Part shown: in pieces, positions 10,682 to 18,839 of the stretch
Numbering within the stretch: position 1 is the first letter of the stretch
Layout: every line of letters starts with the position of its first letter
Source: Tistrella mobilis
Lineage (GTDB): Bacteria > Pseudomonadota > Alphaproteobacteria > Tistrellales > Tistrellaceae
Assembly (NCBI RefSeq): GCF_039634785.1
Contig: NZ_JBBIAB010000012.1
Coordinates: 1-64,000, forward strand
DNA length: 64,000 nt
Direction of reading: 5' to 3'
Notes under the pieces: generated by a model
The model's database searches: none
Seen by the model: the letters and a program-made list of their open reading frames with translations, nothing else
Told to the model about the DNA's origin: nothing
Position numbers and translations under genes: made by a program

Positions 10682-10724
10682 GCGCTTGGACCTCCCTTGA
10701 GCGAATGCCGGCGCCGGCCGCGGC

Positions 10725-11363
10725 TCAGCGGACGTCGACGGCGAGCTTGAGACCGAACAGCACCAGCACCCCGCCGGTCACCCGGTCGAGCCAGGCGACC
10801 ACGGCCCCGCGCCTCAGAACCGAGGCGAGGCTGCGCGTGGCGAGAGTGAGGGCCAGGAACCAGAGCAGGCCCTCGACGGCATGGATGCCGGCGAAAGCGA
10901 GGCTCCAGGTGAGCACGTCGCCGCCTGCCGGGATGAATTGCGGCAGGAAGGTGACGTAGAACACGCCGACCTTGGGGTTGAGCAGGTTGGTGAGCAGACC
11001 GCGCATGAACCAGCCCTGGCTGCGGCCGCGCGGCATCGCCGCTGCGGCGGTGGCGTCGAGCGCCGCGCCGCCGGTACGGGCGCCGCGGATCATCGAGATG
11101 CCCATCCAGATCAGATAGGCGGCCCCCACGATCCTGAGCGCGTCGTAGGCGAGCCTGGACACCGCCAGCACGGCCCCCAGCCCGACCGCGGCGATGGCAC
11201 CCCAGGCGAGCACGCCCATGCAGATGCCGGCGCCTGCCTGCATGCCGCGCTTCGGCCCTTCGACCGCAGCCGTGCGCAGCACCAGCGCCGTGTCGAGGCC
11301 GGGGGTCAGGGTCATCAACAGGGCGGCCAGGGTGAAGGCCAGGGTGGCATCGATCGGCGTCAT
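10725..11363 (-). CDS. LysE/RhtB-family amino-acid exporter
   Basis: A 212-residue polytopic membrane protein (about six helices) of the LysE family, which exports amino acids or related small molecules. Family features are the start DATLAFTLAALLMTLTPGLD with the TPGPD-like turn, GAAYLIWMGISMIRG in the middle and LLTNLLNPKVGVFYVTFLPQF, the LNPK motif. I start at ATG 11363 (MTPIDATLAF) rather than further upstream, since the extra 43 residues are not family-like. It is divergent from the first FeeM-like acyltransferase and upstream of the GNAT-like gene. The context suggests export of an amino acid or acylated amino acid made by this cluster, which is inference. Confidence 0.85.
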   Translation of the reverse strand: MTPIDATLAFTLAALLMTLTPGLDTALVLRTAAVEGPKRGMQAGAGICMGVLAWGAIAAVGLGAVLAVSRLAYDALRIVGAAYLIWMGISMIRGARTGGAALDATAAAAMPRGRSQGWFMRGLLTNLLNPKVGVFYVTFLPQFIPAGGDVLTWSLAFAGIHAVEGLLWFLALTLATRSLASVLRRGAVVAWLDRVTGGVLVLFGLKLAVDVR

Positions 11364-11522
11364 GCGGGTGGGGCTCCGGGCGGAAAGCGCGAGGGGACCG
11401 ATCGATGATAGCCGCGACCTCTGACGACAGCACGTCGTTTTGTTGATCAACTGAAAGTAGATATGCCCTACAATCTCCGGCACGTTTTGCAAGGAACGCG
11501 ACCATCACCGGGGAGGCGTGCC
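11364..11522. promoter_or_regulatory. Divergent promoter between LysE gene and first FeeM-like gene
   Basis: This 159-bp gap between divergent genes is A+T-richer near 11435-11465 and holds the palindrome TTGATCAA (11443-11450). That is similar to, but shorter than, the TTGATTATCAA sites in the second promoter of the cluster. A shared regulator is possible but not shown. Confidence 0.4.
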
Positions 11523-12980
11523 ATGACCCTGATCGATCTGCCCGTCACCGGGCGGGCGCCGGAAGCCGCGAGGATGGCGAGTCCGCCGGTCCGGGACCCG
11601 GAAGCGGCGGCGGGGCTGCCGCCGCCGCATGCCGTGGCGAGCTTTCTGCATGTCGGCACGGACCGGCTGAACGGGCGGCTGTCACGCGATATCGCCGGCG
11701 GCTGGTGTTTCACGGCGGCCGGTGGCCGCCTGCCCGAAACGGTCGCCCGGCGGCTGGCCGATCCGGCGACCGCGGTCGCGACGGTGCCGATGGTCGACCG
11801 GCGGCGGCTGCGCCGGCGGCGGCTGGGGCCGCTCAGGATGGCGGTCGCCTCGGTCGATGCCGGGCGGGGCGTGGTGCGGCTGACCGCGGCGCTCTGCGGC
11901 CCCGTGGCCGAGCGGCTGCCACGCCCGGCCGAACCGCTGCCGGCGATGCTGGATGGGCGCAGCCTGAACCGGCGGCGGCTGCCGGCCTGTATTACCGCCA
12001 TCGGCCCCTACGAAGCGGTGGCGGAGGTGACCGGCCCCGCCGCCCTGCTGGTGCCCGGAACCGTGATGACCCTGACGGTGCCGCGGCCCTGGGCCACGCC
12101 GTTCCGCCTGCTTGGCCGGATCATCGCGGTAGAGGCGGGCGCGGGCGATGCCGGGGCACGGATCGTGCTGCGCATGGCCGATCCTGCCTCGGTGGACCGG
12201 GCGGCGGTGCTGGCCACCTGCACCGCGCCGGGTTTCGGTATCCATGCGCTCTGGACCTATGGGCTGAAGCCCCGTGGGCTGATGCGGCATCTGCGGGTGG
12301 TGCCGGTGGCGGGGCTGGCCGACATGGCGACCGTCTACAGGCTGCGGCGGGACGCCAACCAGTTCTATGGCCGCAGGCCCGATGCCCATGACCCGGAGGC
12401 CTGGGCCGATCCGCTCGATACCTGCTCGATCCTGTTTCTGGGCCTGCTGGGCGACAAGCCGATCGCCACCGCCCGGCTGGTGGTCAATGGCGGTGACCGG
12501 TCCAGAAGCGAATTGCAGGCCCTGGTGCCGGTGCCGGAGGAATTCTGGGAGGGCGGCTTCGTCGAGGTGTCCCGGCTGGTGGTGCATCCGGATTTCCGCG
12601 GCAACCGCATCCGCCTCGACATGTTCCGGGAGGTGGAGCGGCTGGCCCTGGGGCTGGGGGTGCGCTATCTGCTGTTCGACGCCATCCCCAAGCTTGCCCC
12701 GCTTTACGAGGCGGTGGGCGGCCGCCGGCTGCCGCTGACCAAGAAGCACCAGGACAGCGACGAGATCGAGCAGGTGATGTATGTCGACATGCGCGCGATT
12801 CTGGCCCGGGTGAACCGGTTCTCGGCGGTCTGGCTGGCGGGGTTCGGCGGCACGCTGGGCCGGCATCTGGAGATCGCAGGGCGCGAGCCGACCGATGTGA
12901 TCCTGGGCCCCGCCCGCCGCAGCCCCGCCGCGGCGGTGATCCGCGGCATGGGCCGGCTGCTGGCGCGGACCGGAGGGTGA
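11523..12980 (+). CDS. FeeM/autoinducer-synthase-like N-acyltransferase, paralogue 1
   Basis: A 485-residue protein in two parts. Residues 1-240 form an Ala/Arg-rich, beta-strand-rich region of unknown type, perhaps a degenerate PilZ-like barrel (LDGRSLNRRRLPACITAIGP). Residues 250-430 resemble the N-acyl amino acid synthase (FeeM) and acyl-homoserine-lactone synthase branch of the GNAT fold: YRLRRDANQFYGRR, PIATARLVVNGGDRS, FVEVSRLVVHPDFRGNRIR, then YLLFDAIPKLAPLYEAVGGR. These enzymes move an acyl chain from acyl-ACP to an amino acid. A conserved tail (SAVWLAGFGGTLGRHLEI) follows. ATG at 11523 has a GGGGAGGCG site upstream, the same arrangement as paralogue 2 at 15293. It converges on the SbnB-like gene. 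Confidence 0.72.
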   Translation: MTLIDLPVTGRAPEAARMASPPVRDPEAAAGLPPPHAVASFLHVGTDRLNGRLSRDIAGGWCFTAAGGRLPETVARRLADPATAVATVPMVDRRRLRRRRLGPLRMAVASVDAGRGVVRLTAALCGPVAERLPRPAEPLPAMLDGRSLNRRRLPACITAIGPYEAVAEVTGPAALLVPGTVMTLTVPRPWATPFRLLGRIIAVEAGAGDAGARIVLRMADPASVDRAAVLATCTAPGFGIHALWTYGLKPRGLMRHLRVVPVAGLADMATVYRLRRDANQFYGRRPDAHDPEAWADPLDTCSILFLGLLGDKPIATARLVVNGGDRSRSELQALVPVPEEFWEGGFVEVSRLVVHPDFRGNRIRLDMFREVERLALGLGVRYLLFDAIPKLAPLYEAVGGRRLPLTKKHQDSDEIEQVMYVDMRAILARVNRFSAVWLAGFGGTLGRHLEIAGREPTDVILGPARRSPAAAVIRGMGRLLARTGG

Positions 12981-12987
12981 GAGCCAG

Positions 12988-14025
12988 TCAGAGGCCGAGG
13001 GTCGCGGTGCGCGGGAAGAAGTCCGGCACAACGACCCCGCCGCCCTGGTCGGTGACCGTTTTCCAGACATCCAGACCCAGGGCGAGGTCCAGGATGCCCA
13101 TGCCGAAGGGGGAGAAGATCCGGGGACGGCTGCGGTCGGGCATGATCCGGCCACGCACCGCATCGGCGATGGTGCCGGCGACGAAACCGCGATCGCCGCG
13201 GGCCTTTTCGACCAGATGCAGCGAGGTATCGGCCTTGAGCGCGTGATCGACATCGTCGACCAGGTTCCAGGCCGAGAGGATCACCTCGGGCCCCAGATCA
13301 CGCAAAGAGATGTGAAGCACGGTCGGGGCATGGGCGAAGAGCCCGGCATCGAGCACATGCGGCCGGCCGGCGGTGGTGGCGAAAATCACCAGATCGGCCT
13401 GGCTGATCGCCGCGGCGATGTCGGCGGTGGCCCGGGTGGGGATCCGCCGGCGCAGCCCGATCGCATCGGCGAAGGCCGTCGCGCGGGCGAGGTCGAGATC
13501 ATGGGCGACCAGTTCGCCCGCCTGCCAGCCGGTGGCGAACAGCATGTCGGTGATGGCGCGCGCGATCGGCCCGGTGCCGATCACCGCCACCTGCCGGGCC
13601 CGCTTTTCAGGACCATGGAGCAGTTCGGCCCCCAGCACCGCCGAGGCGGCGGTGCGGGCGGCGCTGATGATCGAGCTTTCCAGGCAGGCGACAGGATAAC
13701 CGGTCCCGGCATCGTTCAGGACGAGCACGGCCGAGGCACGGTCGATGCCGCGGGCAAGGTTGCCGGGAAAGCTTGCGATCCATTTGATACCCGAGACCGG
13801 GTCATCGCCGCCGATCGCCGCCGGCAGGGCGATGATCCGGTCGCCGGGCCGGTCGGGGAAGCGCAGGAAATAGCTGTCGGGATTGACGGTCAGCCCGGCG
13901 TCGTGGGCCAGATAGGTGTCGCGCACCAGGGCGACCAGATGATCGGGACGGGCGGCAAGGGCCCGGCGGACGGCCTCGGCACCGATCACGGTGAAGGGGG
14001 CCGGCTGAAGCATGCGGTCGGTCAT
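12988..14025 (-). CDS. sbnB: SbnB-like N-(2-amino-2-carboxyethyl)-glutamate dehydrogenase (ornithine cyclodeaminase family)
   Basis: A 345-residue NAD-dependent enzyme of the ornithine cyclodeaminase/mu-crystallin family. The Rossmann motif is VAVIGTGPIARAI, with the family segments VSGIKWIASFPGN and LHISLRDLGPEVIL. With SbnA-type partners, these proteins oxidatively hydrolyse N-(1-amino-1-carboxyl-2-ethyl)-glutamate to L-2,3-diaminopropionate and 2-oxoglutarate. ATG at 14025 overlaps the upstream sbnA-like stop by 4 bp, and that tight pairing strongly favours this role over ornithine cyclodeaminase or alanine dehydrogenase. The reading frame stays open upstream to 14547, but that part is a shadow of the partner gene. 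Confidence 0.83.
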   Translation of the reverse strand: MTDRMLQPAPFTVIGAEAVRRALAARPDHLVALVRDTYLAHDAGLTVNPDSYFLRFPDRPGDRIIALPAAIGGDDPVSGIKWIASFPGNLARGIDRASAVLVLNDAGTGYPVACLESSIISAARTAASAVLGAELLHGPEKRARQVAVIGTGPIARAITDMLFATGWQAGELVAHDLDLARATAFADAIGLRRRIPTRATADIAAAISQADLVIFATTAGRPHVLDAGLFAHAPTVLHISLRDLGPEVILSAWNLVDDVDHALKADTSLHLVEKARGDRGFVAGTIADAVRGRIMPDRSRPRIFSPFGMGILDLALGLDVWKTVTDQGGGVVVPDFFPRTATLGL

Positions 14026-15005
14026 GCGGCAAGGGCCTCGGCAATGTCGGGGGGAAGGTCGGCATAACGGCTGCCGATCCAGGCTGCGTCGTAGAGGGTC
14101 GCGGCATAGCGGTCGCCCAGATCGGGCGAGAGTGCGACCACCGTGGCACCGGGCGGGATGGCGCCGGCTGCGGCATGGCGGGCGATGCCGGCCAGCACGG
14201 TGCCGGTGGAGGCGCCGATCAGGAAGCCGTGGCGGCGGCGGAAGCGCCAGCAGGCGGTGACGGTTTCGGTCTCGGGCACGATCACCTGTTCGTCCAGCAT
14301 GGTGGCTTCGAAAAGCGGCGGCTGCTGGCTGGCGCCCAGCCCCGGCAGGTAGCGCCGGCCCGGCGTCTGGCCGAAGGTCACCGACCCGACGCTGTCGACC
14401 CCGATCACCCTTGTATCGGGTGCATTGATCCGGAAGTATTCCGCGCAACCCATGGCCGTGCCGGCGGTGCCGACACCGACGAACAGGAAATCCGGCCGGT
14501 CGACCCGCCGCCGCACGGCAGGGCCGGTCCAGCGGTGATGGGCCCATTTCGCGGCCGGATTGCCGTATTGATTGGTCCAGACCCAGCCCGAATGGCGGTC
14601 GAGCAGGGCGGCGATCCGCCGGAGCCGTGTGCCCAGATAGCCGCCATTCTCGTCGGTTTCGGTCACCGGCTCCATCCGGCCGCCGGTGGCCTCGATCATG
14701 TCGCGGGTGGCGGGGGAAATGTTGGGATCCGAGACGCAGACGAACCCATAGCCGAGCGCACGGCAGACGATGCTGAGTGCGAGGCCCAGATTGCCCGACG
14801 AGCTTTCGACCACCGTGGCGCCGGGCTTCAGGCGCCCGGATCGTTCCATGTCGGCGATCATCGCGAGCGCGGTCTTGAACTTGATGGACCCTGCGGGGTT
14901 CAGCCCTTCGATCTTGAGCAGGATGTCGACACCACCAGCCGCATCGATGCGGACCGGCACAAACACGTCGTCCTGGATCAGGGCTGCGAGGTCTTCTATG
15001 TGCAT
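14022..15005 (-). CDS. sbnA: SbnA-like PLP synthase for 2,3-diaminopropionate (cysteine synthase fold)
   Basis: A 327-residue fold-type II PLP enzyme. In the staphyloferrin B pathway SbnA joins O-phospho-L-serine and glutamate to make the substrate of SbnB. Shared features are NPAGSIKFK with the PLP lysine at about 42, ESSSGNLGLALS, the SbnA-specific DPNISPATRDMI, WTNQYGNPAAKWAHH, VDSVGSVTFG and YLPGLGAS, and the end SPDLGDRYAATLY. These fit SbnA better than ordinary cysteine synthase. I start at ATG 15005 (MHIEDLAALI), with GGAGGG seven bases upstream. A TTG at 15128 would extend the frame by 41 residues through the A+T-rich promoter and is unlikely. Confidence 0.85.
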   Translation of the reverse strand: MHIEDLAALIQDDVFVPVRIDAAGGVDILLKIEGLNPAGSIKFKTALAMIADMERSGRLKPGATVVESSSGNLGLALSIVCRALGYGFVCVSDPNISPATRDMIEATGGRMEPVTETDENGGYLGTRLRRIAALLDRHSGWVWTNQYGNPAAKWAHHRWTGPAVRRRVDRPDFLFVGVGTAGTAMGCAEYFRINAPDTRVIGVDSVGSVTFGQTPGRRYLPGLGASQQPPLFEATMLDEQVIVPETETVTACWRFRRRHGFLIGASTGTVLAGIARHAAAGAIPPGATVVALSPDLGDRYAATLYDAAWIGSRYADLPPDIAEALAA

Positions 15006-15292
15006 GGCGAACCCTCCGCCGAGGCGCAGGTGGTCGCGGCCGTCCGCGAAGGATGCGCGGACCGTGAGAAAATCATGCCGCGTATTGCGGGCAAGAATAT
15101 CATTCAATGGTTGATTATCAATCGCCAAACAACCCGGCCCCCGGATGCTGACGACACGGCGTTGCGGCGGAAACCGACAGAATTTGTCTCGTATCGCAAT
15201 ACATAATTTTGATTATCAACCGAGAGTGATTATAATTTACAATCAAAAGTATCGTTATTCAAAAGGTTCAGCCGCGGCTGGGGAGGCGCGCC
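15006..15292. promoter_or_regulatory. A+T-rich divergent promoter with palindromic operators
   Basis: This 287-bp region between the sbnA-like gene and the second FeeM-like gene is clearly A+T-rich from about 15095 to 15270. It holds two exact copies of the palindrome TTGATTATCAA (15111-15121 and 15209-15219) and a 19-bp near-palindrome TGATTATAATTTACAATCA (15227-15245, 9-bp arms with one mismatch). One copy lies about 106 bp upstream of the sbnA-like start, the other about 84 bp upstream of the acyltransferase start. That placement suits a regulator acting on both directions. Confidence 0.65.
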
Positions 15293-16744
15293 ATGACCCT
15301 GATCGATTTGCCCGTCACTGATGCAATGGCCAGGCCCGCGGCAGAGGCGCCGCCACCTGCGCCATCCCCCATGGCGGCGGCCGGATTGTCGCCGCCGCAT
15401 GCGGTGGCCGTCTGCCTGCATGCCGGGCCGGACCGGCTGAACGGGCGCCTGGTCTGGGATGCCGGGGGCGGCTGGTCCTTCGTGGCGGCCGGCGGGCATC
15501 TGCCCGAGGACGTGGCGGGGCGGCTGGCCGATCCGGCCACGGCGGTGGCGGTGGAACCCAGGGTCGACCGGCGTGCGATCCGTCGGCGGCGGCTGGGGCC
15601 GCTTCGGCTCGGCTGCCTTTCGGTGGAGGCCGCGCGCGGCATCGTGCGGCTGGATGCCGCGATCCCTGCGCCGGTGGCCGATCAGCTGCCGCGGCCGGCC
15701 GAGGCCCTGCCGGCGATGCTGGACGGCCGGAGCCTGAACCGGCGGCGGCTGCCGGCCCTGGTCACGGCCATCGGACCTTATGAGGCGGTGGCGGAGGTGA
15801 CGGGACCGGCCGCCCTGCTGGTGCCGGGCACGCTGATGACCCTGACCGTGGTGCGGCCCTGGGCCGATCCCTTCCGGCTGCGCAGCCGGATCGTGGCGGT
15901 GGAGAGCGGGGCTGAAACCGTGCGCGTCCTGCTGCGCATGGCCGATCCGGCGGCGATCGACCGGGCGGCGGTGCTGGCCGCCTGCACCGCGCCCGGTTTC
16001 GGGATCCAGGCGCTCTGGACCCATGGGCTGAAGCCGCGCGGGCTGATGCGGCATCTGCGGGTGGTGCCGGCGGCGGGTGCGGCGGATATGGTGACGGCCC
16101 GCGCGCTTCGGCGGGATGCCAACCAGTTCTACGGGCGCCGGCCCGAGGCGCGCGACCCGTCCGACTGGGCGGACCGGCTGGACGGCTCGTCGATCCTGTT
16201 TCTGGCCTATCTGGGCGACAAGCCGATCGCCACCGCCCGGCTGGTGGTCAATGGCGGCGACCGGTCGTTGAGCGAGCTGCAGGCCCAGGTGCCGGTGCCG
16301 GACAAGTTTTGGGAGGGCGGTTTCGTCGAGGTCTCGCGGCTGGTGGTCCATCCGGATTTCCGCGGCAACCGCATCCGCTATGACCTGTTCCGCGAGGTGG
16401 AGCGGCTGAGCCTGTCGATGGGCGTGCGTTTCATGCTGTTCGATGCGATTCCGCGCCTGGTGCCGATGTATCAGGCGGTGGGCGGCAAGCCGTTGCCGCT
16501 GACCAAGAAGCACCCGGACAGCGACGAGACCGTCCGGGTGATGTATGTCGACATGCGATCGATCCTGGGCCGGGTGAACCGGTTTTCGGCGGTGTGGCTG
16601 GCCGGGTTCGGCAGCACGCTGGGCCGGCATCTGGCGATCGAGGGGCGAGGCCCGACCGATGCCATCCTGGGCCCGAAACGGCGCGGTGTCGGGGCGGCGG
16701 TGATCCGCAATATGGGCCGGCTGCTGGCGCGTGCCAGCGGCTGA
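15293..16744 (+). CDS. FeeM/autoinducer-synthase-like N-acyltransferase, paralogue 2
   Basis: A 483-residue close paralogue of the 11523-12980 product, alike from the first residues (MTLIDLPVT) to the last (VIRNMGRLLARASG). The N-terminal region carries LDGRSLNRRRLPALVTAIGP. The acyltransferase region carries RALRRDANQFYGRR, PIATARLVVNGGDRS, FVEVSRLVVHPDFRGNRIR and FMLFDAIPRLVPMYQAVGGK, followed by the tail SAVWLAGFGSTLGRHLAI. Even the ribosome site and first codons match paralogue 1 (GGGGAGGCGCGCC then ATGACCCTGATCGAT). It is divergent from sbnA-sbnB. The acceptor may be diaminopropionate, but that is inferred from position alone. Confidence 0.72.
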   Translation: MTLIDLPVTDAMARPAAEAPPPAPSPMAAAGLSPPHAVAVCLHAGPDRLNGRLVWDAGGGWSFVAAGGHLPEDVAGRLADPATAVAVEPRVDRRAIRRRRLGPLRLGCLSVEAARGIVRLDAAIPAPVADQLPRPAEALPAMLDGRSLNRRRLPALVTAIGPYEAVAEVTGPAALLVPGTLMTLTVVRPWADPFRLRSRIVAVESGAETVRVLLRMADPAAIDRAAVLAACTAPGFGIQALWTHGLKPRGLMRHLRVVPAAGAADMVTARALRRDANQFYGRRPEARDPSDWADRLDGSSILFLAYLGDKPIATARLVVNGGDRSLSELQAQVPVPDKFWEGGFVEVSRLVVHPDFRGNRIRYDLFREVERLSLSMGVRFMLFDAIPRLVPMYQAVGGKPLPLTKKHPDSDETVRVMYVDMRSILGRVNRFSAVWLAGFGSTLGRHLAIEGRGPTDAILGPKRRGVGAAVIRNMGRLLARASG

Positions 16745-16746
16745 CC

Positions 16747-17481
16747 TCAGAAGCCCGCCGCCAGCGGCATGGTGCCGGGACCGGCCCGGAAGCGGGTGCC
16801 GAGGCGGAAGCGGGTGCCCGGATGGGTGAGGATCGCGAGCGTGACCACGCCGCGATCCACCCAGGTGCGGCGGGTGAGCCTGAGGCAGGGATCGTTGCGG
16901 GCGATGCCGAGCCGGGCGGCGATGGCCTTGGGGGCGGCGGTCGCCTCGATCACATGTTCGACATCCGGTGTGGCATGGAGGCCCGACAGATAGGCGGTGG
17001 GGGTGATGCGGGTGAAATCCTGGGCCGGATAGTCCGGCGCCAGAACCGGGTTCACCCAGCGCTCTTCATGCTGGATCGGCACGTCGTTTTCGGTGTGCAG
17101 CACGATCGAATGCCAGAGCCGGGCCCCTTCGGGCAGGTTCATCTGCCGGGCGAGGGCGGCATCGGCCGTCACCTCGTCCAGCACCTCCACCCGCGCGGCA
17201 TGGCGATTGCCGCGGGTGGTGATCTCGTCGGCGATCGACCGCAGCTCCACCACCGAAACCCCGGGGCGGCGCTCGGCCACGAAGGTGCCTACCCCCTGAA
17301 CCCGGGCGAGCAGGCCCTCGTCGGTCAGCTCGCGCAGGGCCCGGTGCACGGTCATCCGGCTGACGCCGAATTCCTCCAGAAGGCGGTTCTCCGACGGCAG
17401 CTGGCTGCCTTCGGGCCAGTCGCCCTCGATGACCCGGGCGCGGATCGCCTCTTTGATCCGGCGGTAGAGCGGCTGGGTCAT
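16747..17481 (-). CDS. hutC: Histidine utilisation repressor, GntR/HutC family
   Basis: A 244-residue repressor. The N-terminal winged helix-turn-helix has [22 protein letters not shown] (shown here as [20 protein letters not shown], about 30-49), followed by the UTRA ligand domain (about 90-235) with [22 protein letters not shown] cut to [15 protein letters not shown]. HutC proteins bind urocanate and then release hut promoters. The ATG overlaps the hutI stop by 4 bp, so hutI and hutC are cotranscribed. Its likely targets are the tandem sites at 18780-18818 between the divergent hut operons. Confidence 0.93.
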   Translation of the reverse strand: MTQPLYRRIKEAIRARVIEGDWPEGSQLPSENRLLEEFGVSRMTVHRALRELTDEGLLARVQGVGTFVAERRPGVSVVELRSIADEITTRGNRHAARVEVLDEVTADAALARQMNLPEGARLWHSIVLHTENDVPIQHEERWVNPVLAPDYPAQDFTRITPTAYLSGLHATPDVEHVIEATAAPKAIAARLGIARNDPCLRLTRRTWVDRGVVTLAILTHPGTRFRLGTRFRAGPGTMPLAAGF

Positions 17482-18743
17482 GCGGCGGCTTCCCCTGCAA
17501 AGCCCATGCGCGGATCCCGCGGCCGGCCGCCCCGGACGACCTGGATGCAGGGATTGAAGCCGACCATATAGGCCAGTTCGGCCGGTGTGCCGATCCGCCA
17601 GAGGGCGAGGTCGGCACGCAGGCCCGGGGCGATGGTGCCGCGATCTTCCAGCCCCAGCGCCCGTGCCGCCACGCGGGTGACGCCGGCCAGCGCCTCTTCG
17701 GGCGTCAGGCGGAACAGGGTGCAGGCCATGTTGACCATCAGCAGCAGAGAGGTCACCGGCGAGGTGCCGGGGTTGCAGTCGGTGGAGATGGCAATCGGCA
17801 CGCCGGCCGCACGCAGTTCCAGGATCGGCGGCAGCTGCTTTTCGCGCAGCATGTAGAAGGCGCCGGGCAGCAGCACCGCCACGGTGCCGGCGGCGGCCAT
17901 GGCGCGCACGCCGTCGACCCCCAGATATTCCAGATGATCGGCCGACAGGGCACCGAATTCGGCGGCGAGCACCGCGCCCTTCTGGTCGCTCAGCTGTTCG
18001 GCATGCAGCTTGACCGGCAGGCCGGCGGCACGGGCCGCATCGAACACCCGGCGGGTCTGGGCGGTGGAGAAGGCGATCCGCTCGCAGAAGGCATCGACCG
18101 CATCGGCAAGGCCGGCCTCGGCAGCGGCCGGGATCATCTCGCGCACCACCAGATCGACATAGGCCTCGGCATCGTCGGCGAATTCGGGCGGCAGCGCATG
18201 GGCGCCGAGCAGGGTGGTGCGGATCTCGACCGGCCGGCGGGTGCCGAGGGCCCGGGCGGCGCGCAGCATGCGCAGCTCGGTATCGGTTTCGAGGCCGTAG
18301 CCCGACTTGATCTCGACCGTGGTCACACCTTCGGCGAGCAGCGCATCCAGCCGGGGCAGGGCATCGGCGATCAGCCGGTCCTGATCGGCGGCGCGGGTGG
18401 CGGTGACGGTGGACAGAATGCCGCCGCCGGCCTTCGCAATCTCTTCGTAAGAGGCGCCGTTGAGCCGCAGTTCGAATTCCCGGGCGCGATTGCCGCCATG
18501 GACCAGATGGGTATGGCAGTCGATCAGCCCCGGCGTCATCCAGGCGCCGCCGGCATCGATCACCTCGGCCGCCAGCATGTCGGGCAGGCCGGGCAGATCC
18601 TGCGCCGGACCGACCCAGGCGATGCGGCCATCCTTCACCGCGACCGCGGCATCGCCGATCGCGCCATAGGGCTCGTCGCCCGGGACCATGGTCGCCACAT
18701 GCAGGTTCACCCAGATCCGGTCCCAGCGTGTCGCCGTGGTCAT
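17478..18743 (-). CDS. hutI: Imidazolonepropionase
   Basis: A 421-residue amidohydrolase-superfamily enzyme that opens imidazolone propionate to N-formimino-L-glutamate in histidine breakdown. Metal ligands are His77 and His79 in [13 protein letters not shown]. The segments [30 protein letters not shown] and [10 protein letters not shown] are family hallmarks. I start at ATG 18743 ([11 protein letters not shown]); another ATG five codons upstream (18758) is possible. The frame stays open far upstream across hutF, but that is a shadow. It is transcribed first, then hutC, away from hutF-hutH-hutG. Confidence 0.93.
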   Translation of the reverse strand: MTTATRWDRIWVNLHVATMVPGDEPYGAIGDAAVAVKDGRIAWVGPAQDLPGLPDMLAAEVIDAGGAWMTPGLIDCHTHLVHGGNRAREFELRLNGASYEEIAKAGGGILSTVTATRAADQDRLIADALPRLDALLAEGVTTVEIKSGYGLETDTELRMLRAARALGTRRPVEIRTTLLGAHALPPEFADDAEAYVDLVVREMIPAAAEAGLADAVDAFCERIAFSTAQTRRVFDAARAAGLPVKLHAEQLSDQKGAVLAAEFGALSADHLEYLGVDGVRAMAAAGTVAVLLPGAFYMLREKQLPPILELRAAGVPIAISTDCNPGTSPVTSLLLMVNMACTLFRLTPEEALAGVTRVAARALGLEDRGTIAPGLRADLALWRIGTPAELAYMVGFNPCIQVVRGGRPRDPRMGFAGEAAA

Positions 18744-18779
18744 GGCCGTCGTCTCCATCTCGGTCGCGTTGAGAACGAT

Positions 18780-18818
18780 CTTGTCAGACTTGTCTAAGCT
18801 TGTATAGGCTTGTCTAGG
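18780..18818. promoter_or_regulatory. Four tandem CTTGTC-type repeats, candidate HutC operator
   Basis: CTTGTCAGA, CTTGTCTAAG, CTTGTATAGG and CTTGTCTAGG follow one another without gaps (18780, 18789, 18799, 18809), so half-sites recur each 9-10 bp. They sit in the 96-bp gap between divergent hutI and hutF, ending 21 bp before the hutF ATG. Known HutC operators contain TTGTATA half-sites in inverted order; here they are direct repeats on one strand. Confidence 0.65.
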
Positions 18819-18839
18819 TCGAGACCGGAGCGGAGCCAG

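Noticed and set aside
12988-14547. Longer version of the SbnB-like gene reaching into the SbnA-like gene
   Set aside because: The upstream 170 codons are Arg/Pro-rich shadow sequence; the ATG at 14025 with 4-bp overlap fits the family start.
15006-15128. TTG start for the SbnA-like gene at 15128
   Set aside because: It would code through the A+T-rich promoter and its palindromes, while ATG 15005 has a GGAGGG site and matches the family start.
9806-16744. Staphyloferrin B or another siderophore cluster
   Set aside because: The SbnA/SbnB pair is present, but siderophore synthetases, TonB receptor and iron-regulated Fur-like sites are absent, so a siderophore is not supported.
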